Assembly (NCBI GenBank): GCA_016926755.1
Contig: JAFGNZ010000159.1
Coordinates: 1-35,474 of the forward strand
Length of the DNA: 35,474 nt
Direction of reading: 5' to 3'
DNA from: Myxococcaceae bacterium
GTDB lineage: Bacteria; Myxococcota; Myxococcia; Myxococcales; Myxococcaceae
Below the pieces are notes generated by a model. That model ran no database searches. It was not told where the DNA came from and saw only the letters and a list, made by a program, of their open reading frames with translations. The translations under genes were made by a program, and so were the position numbers. Below are positions 19,728 through 27,354 of the stretch, one piece after another (within the stretch, counting starts at the first letter, position 1; every line of letters begins with the position of its first letter).

Positions 19728-20918
19728 ATGCTCAAGCCCTTCGCCCTCGGCCTCGGCCTGCTCACCCTGCCCACCGTCGCGCTCGCCGGCGATGCCGCCC
19801 CCCGCAAGGCACCGCCCGCGCAGGAGAAGCCGGCGCCGCAGCCCGCCACGTCGGCCGCGCTGGACGCGGCCCACAGCGCGCCGCGGGTGCAGATCGCCCT
19901 GCTGCTGGACACCAGCAACAGCATGGATGGGCTCATCGATCAGGCCAAGCGCCAGCTCTGGACGGTGGTGAACACCTTCCAGAAGGCGCGCCGGGGCACG
20001 CAGCTGGCGCACCTGGAGATCGCCCTCTACGAGTACGGCAAGAGCTCGCTGGCGGCCGAGGGAGGGTACCTCCGCCAGATCGTCCCGTTCACCACGGATC
20101 TGGACAAGGTGTCCGAGGAGCTGTTCGGCCTGAAGACCAACGGCGGCGACGAGTACTGCGGCATGGTCATCCAGAAGGCCACGCGCAACCTGGCGTGGAG
20201 CAAGTCGCCGGGGGATCTGAAGCTCATCTACATCGCGGGCAACGAGCCCTTCACCCAGGGCCCTGTGTCGTACCAGAGCGCCATCGCGGACGCGAAGGAG
20301 CGGGGCATCGTGGTGAACACGATCCACTGCGGCTCGCCGCAGGAGGGCTCGAGCACGGGCTGGGCGTCGGCCGCGCAGCTGGCGAAGGGCCAGGCGCTCA
20401 ACATCGATCAGAACCGCGCCGTGGCGCACATCGCCGCGCCGCAGGATGACGAGATCGCCCAGCTGGGGCGCGAGCTGAACAAGACGTACCTGAGCTACGG
20501 GAAGAAGGGCGAGGAGGCCAAGAAGCGGCAGGCGGCGCAGGACAGCAACGCCGCCGCGCACATGGGCAGCGCCACCACGCGCGCGGTGTCCAAGGCGAGC
20601 CGCCTCTATGACAACTCGGGGTGGGATCTGGTGGACGGCTCGAAGAAGGGCGCGGTGAAGCTGGACGCCCTCAAGGACGAGGATCTGCCCGCGGAGCTCA
20701 AGGGCAAGAGCGTGGAGGAGCGCAAGGCGATCGTCGACGCGAAGGCGAAGGAGCGCGCGGAGATCCAGGCCCGCATCCAGAAGCTCCAGTCCGAGCGCGA
20801 GGAGTTCGTCGCCGAGAAGCAGAAGGCCGCGGCCGCCGAGGGCGCCGACACGCTGGATCAGGCGATCATCGAGTCCGCCAGCCAGCAGGCCGCCGCGCAG
20901 GGCATGGCGCTGGAGTGA
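19728..20918 (+). CDS. Secreted von Willebrand factor A domain protein
   Basis: This 396-residue protein has a signal peptide cleaved near residue 20 (TVALA/GD), a Pro/Ala-rich linker, and a VWA domain from about residue 53 to 240. The MIDAS metal site DTSNS is at 61-65 (D-x-S-x-S), with further Asp residues in the NGGDEYCG loop. The C-terminal third (about 310-390) is highly charged and probably a coiled coil. VWA domains bind protein partners through a divalent metal; the partner here is unknown. GGAG lies seven bases before the ATG. The gene is divergent from the efflux operon and its own promoter must lie in the 200 bases before it. Confidence 0.85.
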   Translation: MLKPFALGLGLLTLPTVALAGDAAPRKAPPAQEKPAPQPATSAALDAAHSAPRVQIALLLDTSNSMDGLIDQAKRQLWTVVNTFQKARRGTQLAHLEIALYEYGKSSLAAEGGYLRQIVPFTTDLDKVSEELFGLKTNGGDEYCGMVIQKATRNLAWSKSPGDLKLIYIAGNEPFTQGPVSYQSAIADAKERGIVVNTIHCGSPQEGSSTGWASAAQLAKGQALNIDQNRAVAHIAAPQDDEIAQLGRELNKTYLSYGKKGEEAKKRQAAQDSNAAAHMGSATTRAVSKASRLYDNSGWDLVDGSKKGAVKLDALKDEDLPAELKGKSVEERKAIVDAKAKERAEIQARIQKLQSEREEFVAEKQKAAAAEGADTLDQAIIESASQQAAAQGMALE

Positions 20919-20973
20919 GCGTCGCGGCCTGCGGAGGAAGAAGTAGCGTGGGCTCTTGCGGTATGAAGCCGCC

Positions 20974-22329
20974 ATGGCCCCTTCGTGGATGCTCCGCCAC
21001 TGCCTCGCGTCCCTTGCCCTGCTCGCGCTCTCGGGGTGCCCGGGGGAAGGCGAGCCACCTCCCTTCATCTGCGTCGATGAGCCTTCCCCCCCGCCGATCT
21101 TATTGTCTCCGCATCCAGCGGCCGTGCGGGTGGGCCAGAAGACCCGCCTGCAGATCGAGGCCCTGCTCTCCGCCAGCTGCGGCGGCACGACCCACACCCG
21201 CCCCACCTCCGTCACGGCCGAGGTCGAAGGCCCGGGGGGCCAGCTGATCGCCAGCCAGATCACGCTGGCCTCGACAGGCGCCACCGCGACCCTCGAGTTC
21301 ACGCCGGAGCGTCCGGGCCCTCACCACATCCTCGTCGCGTTCTCCGAGGTAGGCGGGCTCCACCAGTTCGATCTCCACGCGGCGATGGATCGCTCCTCAG
21401 AGGCTCCCCCCCAGCTCCTCGCCCCGCCATGCCCTTCCCTGGAGCGCACCCTCCAAGGCGCCTGGGTGTGTGCGCCCGAGGTGCTGCGCGGCGACACGTC
21501 CCTGGGGAGCTTCCCCAACTCCCGGATGGCCGTGGCGGGAGATGTGATCTGGGTGGTGCTCGGCACGCGCGTGGAGCGCTATGTCGACACGGGCACGGAG
21601 CTCCTCTTGACGGGATCCGTGACGCACTCGCGCGGTGCCGTCGAATTCCTCCGCGCATCTCCCGACGAGCTGATCGTGCTGCATGGCTCCGCCCTCGCGC
21701 GCTACGCCTTCCAGAACGGCGCCTTGGAGGCCACGGGTGCCCTGGCCTGGAGCCGCCCCACGCTGCCGATCATGCCTGCAGGCCCCCATGGCGTCCTCCT
21801 GCGCGAAGGAGATTGGCTGGCCCTGGGCACCCGGTCCATCGCTGAAGGCATGGCCACCGTCCAGGTGTGCCCGTACGAGCGGGTCGCCGGTACGCTCCAG
21901 CCCACGCAGGAGGTGTGCCGGACGATCCCAGGCGAGATCGCCGGCTTCGAGCCCACGGTGCTCTGGACGAAGGATGTGCCCGTCCCCACCCCCTCGGGTG
22001 GGCAGAGCTGGCTCCTGCGCCGTTGGGAGTGGAGCGGCGGCCAGCTGGTGGAGCAGGGCTCGCTGGTGCTGAACGCCAATGCCGTCGTCCTCGACCGGAC
22101 GGACACGAGCTCCGCCGCCGTTCCCCTCGTCGGCTCCCTGCTCACCACATCCTCGACTCCGCCCATCATCGCCGTCGCGACGTGGTCTCCCCAGCTGCGT
22201 GTGATCCTCCTCGAGTACCTGGATCCCGCGCTGACCGAGGTCCATGCCTCGCCCACCCTCTATTGGACCTTGAACCCTCAGGCGATGGGCCAGGCCACGA
22301 GCGTGCGGCTCAGGCCGCCGCCTCCGTGA
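20974..22329 (+). CDS. Putative lipoprotein of unknown function
   Basis: This 451-residue protein has an N-terminal signal ending in LALSGC, a good lipobox with Cys22, so it is probably anchored in a membrane facing the periplasm or surface. Residues about 40-130 look like an Ig-type beta domain. The remainder is rich in short beta strands with Trp/Gly turns (WVVLGTRVERY, YAFQNGALEATG), suggestive of a beta-propeller. I do not recognise a family. The ATG at 20974 was chosen; a TTG 18 bases upstream and an ATG 15 bases downstream are also possible, and none has a clear ribosome site. Its 3' end overlaps the convergent mvdD-like gene by 20 bases. Confidence 0.7.
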   Translation: MAPSWMLRHCLASLALLALSGCPGEGEPPPFICVDEPSPPPILLSPHPAAVRVGQKTRLQIEALLSASCGGTTHTRPTSVTAEVEGPGGQLIASQITLASTGATATLEFTPERPGPHHILVAFSEVGGLHQFDLHAAMDRSSEAPPQLLAPPCPSLERTLQGAWVCAPEVLRGDTSLGSFPNSRMAVAGDVIWVVLGTRVERYVDTGTELLLTGSVTHSRGAVEFLRASPDELIVLHGSALARYAFQNGALEATGALAWSRPTLPIMPAGPHGVLLREGDWLALGTRSIAEGMATVQVCPYERVAGTLQPTQEVCRTIPGEIAGFEPTVLWTKDVPVPTPSGGQSWLLRRWEWSGGQLVEQGSLVLNANAVVLDRTDTSSAAVPLVGSLLTTSSTPPIIAVATWSPQLRVILLEYLDPALTEVHASPTLYWTLNPQAMGQATSVRLRPPPP

Positions 22330-23317
22330 GGAGCCGGGGGGCTCGCCGGCGTGCCGCGCGCCCGACGAGCACGTCCGCCAGGGCCTCGGCGATGGGCAGT
22401 CCCGGGTACTGCATCAGCCAGGTGAACTCGCCCGCCGGGTTCACCTCGAGGAAGACGTGCCGCCCCTCGGGCGTGACGATGAAGTCGAACGCGCCATAGT
22501 TGAGCCCCAGCGCCTCCATCAGCCCCAGCACCCGAGCCTCCACCGGCTCGGGCAGCGAGTACGGCTGCCACGCGTCGACCAGCGCCAGGCCCTCGCGGCG
22601 CCAGTCATTGCGCGCACGCGGCAGCACCTGCGAGTCGATGGCCGCCGCCATCACCCGATCCCCCACGACCGTCACCCGCAGCTCCAGCGCCTTGGAGATC
22701 CGCTCCTGGAAGGTCATCGGACACAGGTCCAGCCCCTCCAGATCCTCGAGCTCCTCCGCCTCCAGGGGCGTGGTGAACACCACCTGCTCCTGGCCCTGCG
22801 CGTCGTACACGGCGAACGAGGCCATCATCTTCGTCACCACGCCGCCGGGGCAGCTCGCGGCGAAGGCTCGCACAGCCTCCGGATCATTGCTCATCAGCGT
22901 GCGGGGCACCTCCAGCCCCAGCGTGCGGGCCAGCTCGAGCTGCAGCGGCTTGTGCTCCGCGCGCCGCACCTGCTCGATCGCGTCCAGCTGGAAGGCCCCG
23001 AGCGCCGCCAGCATCCCGAACACCATCCGCCGGCTCTCCTCCACCGAGGGCTGACGGAGCTGCGGATCGAGCTCCTGGGGGATGCCTGCCCCCGTGGCGC
23101 TGCGGCGGTACCAGACGGAGGTCACCTCCGCCAGCTCGAGCACCCCCGCGGGTCCGGAGAGCCGCCCACCGCCGGCCTCATCGAGCGTGAGCCGGATCTG
23201 AGTGGGGAACAGATCCGTGTCGAACCGGTAGGCCCGCTCGCCGCGAGCCTCGAGGGCGTGGGCCACGGCGGCAGGCGCCTCGTGGTCGGTGGAGCGCGTC
23301 ACGATGAGGGTCGTCAA
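22310..23317 (-). CDS. mvdD: MvdD-like ATP-grasp ligase (ester-forming graspetide maturase)
   Basis: The protein has 335 residues and a TTG start. The sequence tracks MvdD/MdnC of microviridin clusters: TTLIVTRSTDHEAP at the N-terminus, YRFDTDLFP, SVWYRRSATG, HKPLQLELARTLGLEVP, CPMTFQERISKALELRVTVV, and the metal/ATP-binding end FIVTPEGRHVFLEVNPAGEF. In characterised pathways MvdD/MdnC makes the ester bonds (Thr-Asp, Ser-Glu/Asp) in the KYPSD core. The start is set by AGGAG six bases before TTG (23315-23317); that TTG shares four bases (TTGA) with the mvdC-like stop, so the pair is translationally coupled. The frame is open about 280 bases further upstream but only as antisense-like sequence inside mvdC. 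Confidence 0.93.
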   Translation of the reverse strand: MTTLIVTRSTDHEAPAAVAHALEARGERAYRFDTDLFPTQIRLTLDEAGGGRLSGPAGVLELAEVTSVWYRRSATGAGIPQELDPQLRQPSVEESRRMVFGMLAALGAFQLDAIEQVRRAEHKPLQLELARTLGLEVPRTLMSNDPEAVRAFAASCPGGVVTKMMASFAVYDAQGQEQVVFTTPLEAEELEDLEGLDLCPMTFQERISKALELRVTVVGDRVMAAAIDSQVLPRARNDWRREGLALVDAWQPYSLPEPVEARVLGLMEALGLNYGAFDFIVTPEGRHVFLEVNPAGEFTWLMQYPGLPIAEALADVLVGRAARRRAPRLLTEAAA

Positions 23318-24339
23318 AGGCTGTCTCCTGCGTGGGTTGTCAGGGGGGCGCCGCGCTCGGCGACGAGGGCCTCGGCCAGGGCCGCGGCGATGGGCAGGCC
23401 GAGATCTCGCTCGAGCATTCCCCACTCGCCCCCAGGGTTCACTTCGAGGAAGACGTGCCGCCCGTCGGGTGTGACGATGAGATCCACGGCGCCGTACACG
23501 AGCCCCAGGGCAGCAACCAGGCGCTCCAGGCGCACCGCCACCTCCGCCGGCAGCTCGCCAGGCTCCCAGCGACACTCTCCCGGCCCGGCCCGCCTCCAAT
23601 CCACCTGCCCTGCCTCCGAGCGCGAGGCATCGATCGCCCCGACGAAGCAGCGCCCGCCCACCACGGCCACCCGCAGCTCACGGGCCTTGTCCACGCGCTC
23701 CTGGAACACCATGGGGCTGTGGCGCAGCCCCGCGAGCTCCTTCAGGTCCTCGGGGCCGATCGCGCTCGTGTAGACGAAGGGCTGGCCGCCCTCCATGGAC
23801 TGGCTGAGGGGCGTCAGCATCTTGGCCACCATCCGGCCGCGCACCTGATCGAAGAAGGACCGCACCCTCGCCGCGTCGTTGGTGACCAGGGTGGCGGGCA
23901 CCTCCAGCCCTAGCGCGCGAGCCTGCCGAAGCTGGTGCAGCTTGTTCTGGGCCGCGAGCCCCGCCTCCTGCGGGTTGATGAAGCGGCAGCCCGCCGCCGC
24001 GAGTCCATCGAGGAAGCCGTCGAGGGCCGCCTGGGACTCACGCAGGCAGCCCTCGCGCCAGGCGGGCTCCAGCTCCTCATCGAGCCGAGGGGGCACCACC
24101 CGCCGCAACCAGACCGCCCGGACCTCCTCCCCTCGCAGCTCGCCGCCGGCCGTGTGAAGGGCCACCCGGCTCCCCTCGCCTGCCAGTGACGTCGACAGCT
24201 CCAGCTCGGCGGGAAAGTCGTCCGTATCGACGCGCAGCGGATGTGCCCCCCGCCGCGACAGCTCCTGCGCCACGCGATCGACCGTGTAGTGGTCAGCGCT
24301 ATGAGTGAGGAGCAGGACGAAGTCGCGAGCGGGGGGCAT
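23314..24339 (-). CDS. mvdC: MvdC-like ATP-grasp ligase (amide-forming graspetide maturase)
   Basis: This 341-residue ligase resembles MvdC/MdnB more than MvdD: LLLTHSADHYTVDRVAQEL at the N-terminus, RVDTDDFP, AVWLRRVVPP, NKLHQLRQARALGLEVPATL, the ATP-grasp lysine region RMVAKMLTPLSQSMEG, SPMVFQERVDKARELRVAVV, and LIVTPDGRHVFLEVNPGGEW. In known systems MvdC/MdnB closes the Lys-Glu/Asp amide ring after MvdD has formed the esters. The ATG at 24337-24339 lies 36 bases after the precursor stop, with only a weak ribosome site. It is followed by the mvdD-like gene with a 4-base overlap. Assignment as MvdC rather than MvdD rests on remembered family sequences. Confidence 0.92.
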   Translation of the reverse strand: MPPARDFVLLLTHSADHYTVDRVAQELSRRGAHPLRVDTDDFPAELELSTSLAGEGSRVALHTAGGELRGEEVRAVWLRRVVPPRLDEELEPAWREGCLRESQAALDGFLDGLAAAGCRFINPQEAGLAAQNKLHQLRQARALGLEVPATLVTNDAARVRSFFDQVRGRMVAKMLTPLSQSMEGGQPFVYTSAIGPEDLKELAGLRHSPMVFQERVDKARELRVAVVGGRCFVGAIDASRSEAGQVDWRRAGPGECRWEPGELPAEVAVRLERLVAALGLVYGAVDLIVTPDGRHVFLEVNPGGEWGMLERDLGLPIAAALAEALVAERGAPLTTHAGDSL

Positions 24340-24375
24340 GAGCGGAAGAAGTCCCTACGACGGGGTGGAGGGTGG

Positions 24376-24567
24376 CTACTTGCAGTAGCCCTCGTCAGTG
24401 TCCGAGGGGTACTTCAGGGTGAAGAACTCGTCCGAGTCCGAGGGGTACTTCTTCGTCTCGATGGGGGCCCCCCCCGCCGCCTGCTCGAGCTCCTGCGCCT
24501 CCAGCAAGCGGGCGAAGAACGGCTTCTTTCCCTTCTGCTGCTTCTTGTCCTGGGTGTTCTTTTTCAT
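24376..24567 (-). CDS. mdnA: Microviridin-type graspetide precursor peptide with two tandem core motifs
   Basis: This is a 63-residue precursor. Leader residues 16-25 read PFFARLLEAQ, close to the PFFARFLE helix that binds the ATP-grasp enzymes in microviridin precursors. A Lys/Gln-rich head (1-15) precedes it. The tail carries two cores matching TxKYPSDx(E/D)(E/D): TKKYPSDSDE (38-47) and TLKYPSDTDE (50-59), ending GYCK. By analogy each core would form T-D and S-D esters and a K-E amide, giving a caged serine-protease inhibitor. A double glycine (32-33) before the first core could be a processing site. AAGGAGA precedes the ATG. Both ligases follow directly. The final product, its cleavage points and its target protease are not known. 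Confidence 0.93.
   Translation of the reverse strand: MKKNTQDKKQQKGKKPFFARLLEAQELEQAAGGAPIETKKYPSDSDEFFTLKYPSDTDEGYCK
24391..24456 (-). repeat. Tandem duplication of the graspetide core (two copies, 36-base spacing)
   Basis: Copy 1 spans 24427-24456 and copy 2 spans 24391-24420. They share 16 identical bases in a row covering the KYPSD codons. The in-frame 12-codon spacing indicates a core duplication rather than chance. Confidence 0.85.
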
Positions 24568-24581
24568 TCCTGTCTCCTTGT

Positions 24582-24598
24582 CGCCTGTCCATCAGGCG
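24582..24598 (-). promoter_or_regulatory. Hairpin immediately upstream of the graspetide precursor ribosome site
   Basis: CGCCTG and CAGGCG form a perfect 6-bp stem around a 5-base loop, ending only two bases before the AAGGAGA ribosome site of the precursor. It could act as an RNA structure affecting translation or as a DNA operator. The rest of the divergent gap (24599-24753) shows no clear promoter. Confidence 0.35.
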
Positions 24599-24753
24599 GC
24601 TGAACGAGGACCGAGCCCTTGCGGGGATCTCCAATCCTCGACACGGGTCGACTCGGTGGAAGCCGAATGTGACTGATGGCGGGCGGCCCCCCGGCTCAGC
24701 GACCTGCTCGTCCAGCGTGAGACGGGGCACCTGATCGGTTACATTGCACCGCC

Positions 24754-25476
24754 ATGGGACGCATTTTCGAGACGCGCAAGACCACGATGTTCGCCCGCTG
24801 GAACAAGATGGCGAAGCTGTTCACGCGGATCAGCAAGGACATCGCCATCGCCGTGAAGGCGGGAGGCCCCAACCCGGAGAGCAACCCGGCCCTCCGCCGA
24901 GCGCTGCAGAACGCCCGCGCCGGCAACATGCCGAAGGACAAGGTCGAGGCCGCCATCAAGCGCGCCAGCGGCCAGGACGCGAAGGCCTACGACGTGGTCC
25001 TCTACGAGGGCTATGGGCCGCACGGCATCGCCGTCCTCGTCGAGACGGCGACCGACAACGGGGTGCGCACGGTGGCCAATGTCCGCATGCACTTCAAGGA
25101 CGGCGGCGGCAACCTGGGCACCACGGGCAGCGTCTCCTACCTCTTCCAGCGCATGGGCGTCTTCCGGCTCGCGCCCGAGGGGTTGGATCTCGAGGCGCTC
25201 GAGCTGGATCTCATCGACCACGGGCTGCAGGAGATGGGGGAAGGGACCGGGGAGAAGGGCGAGAAGCAGATCATCATCCGCTGCGCCTTCAACGACTTCG
25301 GGCAGCTCCAGTCGGCCATCGAGGCCCGTGGGCTCACGCCCCTGTCCTCGGAGTCCGAGTACATCGCCCAGAACCTCATCGAGCTGCCCGAGGACAAGGC
25401 CAACGAGGTGCTGGAGATGGTGGACGCGCTCGAACAGGACGAGGACGTCCAGCGCGTCTTCCACAACCTCGCGTGA
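24754..25476 (+). CDS. YebC/PmpR (TACO1) family protein
   Basis: This 240-residue protein has the family layout. The N-terminal helical domain has [21 protein letters not shown] and [22 protein letters not shown]; the conserved [16 protein letters not shown] segment is near residues 55-70. After that come [37 protein letters not shown] and the two C-terminal alpha/beta domains. Members act as transcriptional regulators or as translation factors that relieve ribosome stalling at proline runs; sequence alone does not decide between them. The N-terminus differs from the standard GHSKWA start, so this is a paralogous branch. It is divergent from the graspetide operon, with 186 bases between starts, and convergent with lepB. 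Confidence 0.92.
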   Translation: MGRIFETRKTTMFARWNKMAKLFTRISKDIAIAVKAGGPNPESNPALRRALQNARAGNMPKDKVEAAIKRASGQDAKAYDVVLYEGYGPHGIAVLVETATDNGVRTVANVRMHFKDGGGNLGTTGSVSYLFQRMGVFRLAPEGLDLEALELDLIDHGLQEMGEGTGEKGEKQIIIRCAFNDFGQLQSAIEARGLTPLSSESEYIAQNLIELPEDKANEVLEMVDALEQDEDVQRVFHNLA

Positions 25477-25477
25477 C

Positions 25478-25499
25478 GGAGGCTCCGCGCGGCGCCTCC
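25478..25499. terminator. Inverted repeat between convergent genes, possible terminator
   Basis: GGAGGC (25478-25483) and GCCTCC (25494-25499) can pair around a 10-base GC-rich loop in the short gap between the YebC-family stop and the lepB stop. No U-tract is present. Confidence 0.35.
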
Positions 25500-25500
25500 T

Positions 25501-26091
25501 TCAGAGATTGCCAGCCCGGCCAGGAGGCCAGAAGCGCAGCCAGGCCCGCCCGATGACGCGCTGCTGCGGCAGGAAGCCCCAGTGGTGGGAGTCGCTGCTG
25601 ACGTTGCGGTTGTCTCCGAGGACGTAGAGCATGCCCTCCGGCACGCGGAGCGGGCCGGCGGTGTACCGAGGCGCCTCCGCGACGTAGGGCTCGTGCAGCG
25701 CTTGCCCATCGACGAAGACCTGCCCGCCACGGACTTCCACGCTCTGACCGCCCAGGGCAATCACCCGTTTGACGGCGGCAGGTCCTTCCAGCGCGCCGGG
25801 CCTCCGCGTCTGAGGGGGAAGGTCGAACACGACGATGTCGCCGGGGCGCGGAGGATGAAACCGGTAGGACAGCTTGTCCATCACCAACCGGTCCCCGAAG
25901 ACCAGCGTCGGCGCCATCGAGTCCGTAACGATGACGCGAGGTTGGACGACGAAGCCTCGCAGCAACAACACCAGCACCAGCAGCGCAGCTCCCGCGATGA
26001 GCCGCCCCCACGCCTTCCTCCCCCAGCGGCGCGGTCCCCCCTGGACGAGGACCCCTTCGACCTGCCTCTCCTCCTCAAGTTTTCTTGCCAT
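25501..26091 (-). CDS. lepB: Signal peptidase I
   Basis: This 196-residue S26 family protease has one membrane helix (about 30-48). The nucleophile is Ser58 in TDSMAPT and the general base is Lys108 in AVKRVIALGG. The conserved box GDNRNVSSDSHHWG lies at about 159-172, ending with the family's VIGRAWLRFWP. It removes signal peptides from secreted proteins at the inner membrane. The start at 26089-26091 was preferred because AGGATCAGGG lies just upstream; an ATG 24 bases earlier is possible. It is short compared with enterobacterial LepB (one membrane helix), as is common for extra copies. It is divergent from a secreted Cys-rich peptide gene. Confidence 0.9.
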   Translation of the reverse strand: MARKLEEERQVEGVLVQGGPRRWGRKAWGRLIAGAALLVLVLLLRGFVVQPRVIVTDSMAPTLVFGDRLVMDKLSYRFHPPRPGDIVVFDLPPQTRRPGALEGPAAVKRVIALGGQSVEVRGGQVFVDGQALHEPYVAEAPRYTAGPLRVPEGMLYVLGDNRNVSSDSHHWGFLPQQRVIGRAWLRFWPPGRAGNL

Positions 26092-26191
26092 CCCTGATCC
26101 TGAATGCTCTGACATGGGGTATGGGTGGAATGCTTGAATCCACACGCCATGTCCGTATCGTTCCACCCCGACACGGCAGGAGGAATGTCAC

Positions 26192-26413
26192 ATGAAGAAG
26201 TTCCTGAAGGTAGGGCTGATCGGTCTCGCCCTGGGCGCAGCAGCGGGAGTGGCCTCCGCGACCGTCGGTAGCGAGGAGACCGTCGCCCCCTTCTGCTGCG
26301 ACGACTGTGATCCGGGCTACAACACTTGCATCTCCGGCTGCAGCACCAGCTCCTGCTACGACTCGTGCGAAAGAATCTACGACTCGTGCGTGCTCAGGTG
26401 CATCGACTGCTGA
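26192..26413 (+). CDS. Small secreted ten-cysteine peptide
   Basis: This 73-residue protein has a clear Sec signal (MKKFLKVGLIGLALGAAAG, cleavage after ASA near residue 23). The mature part of about 50 residues has ten cysteines, an even number that could pair fully. It contains two copies of the pattern C-x3-Y-x2-C-x3-C: CDPGYNTCISGC and CERIYDSCVLRC. It also has three C-x3-C pairs, as in helical-hairpin mini-proteins. AGGAGG lies eight bases before the ATG. I do not recognise a family; a periplasmic or extracellular disulfide-rich peptide is all that can be claimed. Confidence 0.8.
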   Translation: MKKFLKVGLIGLALGAAAGVASATVGSEETVAPFCCDDCDPGYNTCISGCSTSSCYDSCERIYDSCVLRCIDC

Positions 26414-26574
26414 TGCACAGTCTGGACGGGCTTGCCTGAAGGTACTCCTTCCGGAAACCGACACCGTCCCATACCTCTGGCCGCCTGCGCCATGGCCTAC
26501 ACCCAAGGGCATGTCCCTGCCCCGCCCGCGGTGCTATGTGGCCCCGCCTGATTCCCACCGACAAGGAGCAGATC

Positions 26575-27336
26575 ATGCGGCGCCTCTTCCTATGGACCCT
26601 GCTGTTGCTCTCCACGACAGCCCTGGCGGCCGAGACGCGGCTGGTCGTGAGGGCCCGCGCCCGGGACGGCAAGTTCGTCGGGACCTCGATGGGTGGCGCG
26701 CAGGTGGTGATTCGGGACGCCCAGACCGGCCAGGTGCTGGCCAGCGGCATCACCGCCGGCAGCACCGGCAACACCCAGACGCTGATGAAGCAGCCTCAAG
26801 CCCGAGGCGCGCGGCTCGCGGATGAGGCGTCCGCGAAGTTCACGGCCACGGTGGACCTCGCCGAGCCGCGCCTGGTGACGGTGGAGGTGTCGGGGCCCCA
26901 GGCTCAGCGGCAGGCGCTCGCCACCAGCACCACCCAGCTCTGGCTGCTACCCGGCAAGCACATCGAGGGCGATGGCCTCTTCGTGGAGCTGCCCGGCTTC
27001 GTTGTGGATGTGCTGACCCCCCCGGCGCACGAGTTCCTCAAGCTCGTGGCCAACAAGAAGCTCAGCGTCCCCATCCGCGCCAACCTTGTTCTCATGTGCG
27101 GCTGCCCCACCGAGCCCAAGGGGCTCTGGGACTCCAGCCGGTACGAGCTGCAGGCCCTGGTGAGCCACAACGGCAAGCCGCTCTCCCAGTTGCCCCTGAA
27201 GTACGCGGGAAAGACCAGCACCTTCGAGGGCGAGCTGTCCGTCGAGCAGAAGGGCGCCTACGAGATCACCGTGACCGCGTTCGATCCCGCCACCGGCAAC
27301 ACCGGGGTGGACCGGACGACCTTCCTCGTCGAGTAG
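26575..27336 (+). CDS. Exported protein of unknown function with a CGCP motif
   Basis: This 253-residue protein has a signal peptide (MRRLFLWTLLLLSTTALAA) and is otherwise beta-rich. Its one notable motif is CGCPTEPKGLWDSSRY near residues 175-190, followed by a probable Ig-like C-terminal domain (YELQALVSHNGKPL ... TVTAFDPATGN). The paired Cys175 and Cys177 could bind a metal or form a disulfide. The start is set by AAGGAG seven bases before the ATG at 26575; an upstream GTG lacks such a site and would spoil the signal peptide. It lies 18 bases before the DUF3365 haem lipoprotein gene, so the two are likely co-transcribed and may share a redox or sensing role (inferred). Confidence 0.75.
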   Translation: MRRLFLWTLLLLSTTALAAETRLVVRARARDGKFVGTSMGGAQVVIRDAQTGQVLASGITAGSTGNTQTLMKQPQARGARLADEASAKFTATVDLAEPRLVTVEVSGPQAQRQALATSTTQLWLLPGKHIEGDGLFVELPGFVVDVLTPPAHEFLKLVANKKLSVPIRANLVLMCGCPTEPKGLWDSSRYELQALVSHNGKPLSQLPLKYAGKTSTFEGELSVEQKGAYEITVTAFDPATGNTGVDRTTFLVE

Positions 27337-27354
27337 CAGGATGGAGCGGCAGCC

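Noticed and set aside
23318-23599. N-terminal extension of the mvdD-like ligase inside the mvdC-like gene
   Set aside because: The extra residues are Arg/Gly/Pro-rich shadow sequence; family members begin at TTLIVT, where AGGAG-N6-TTG is found.
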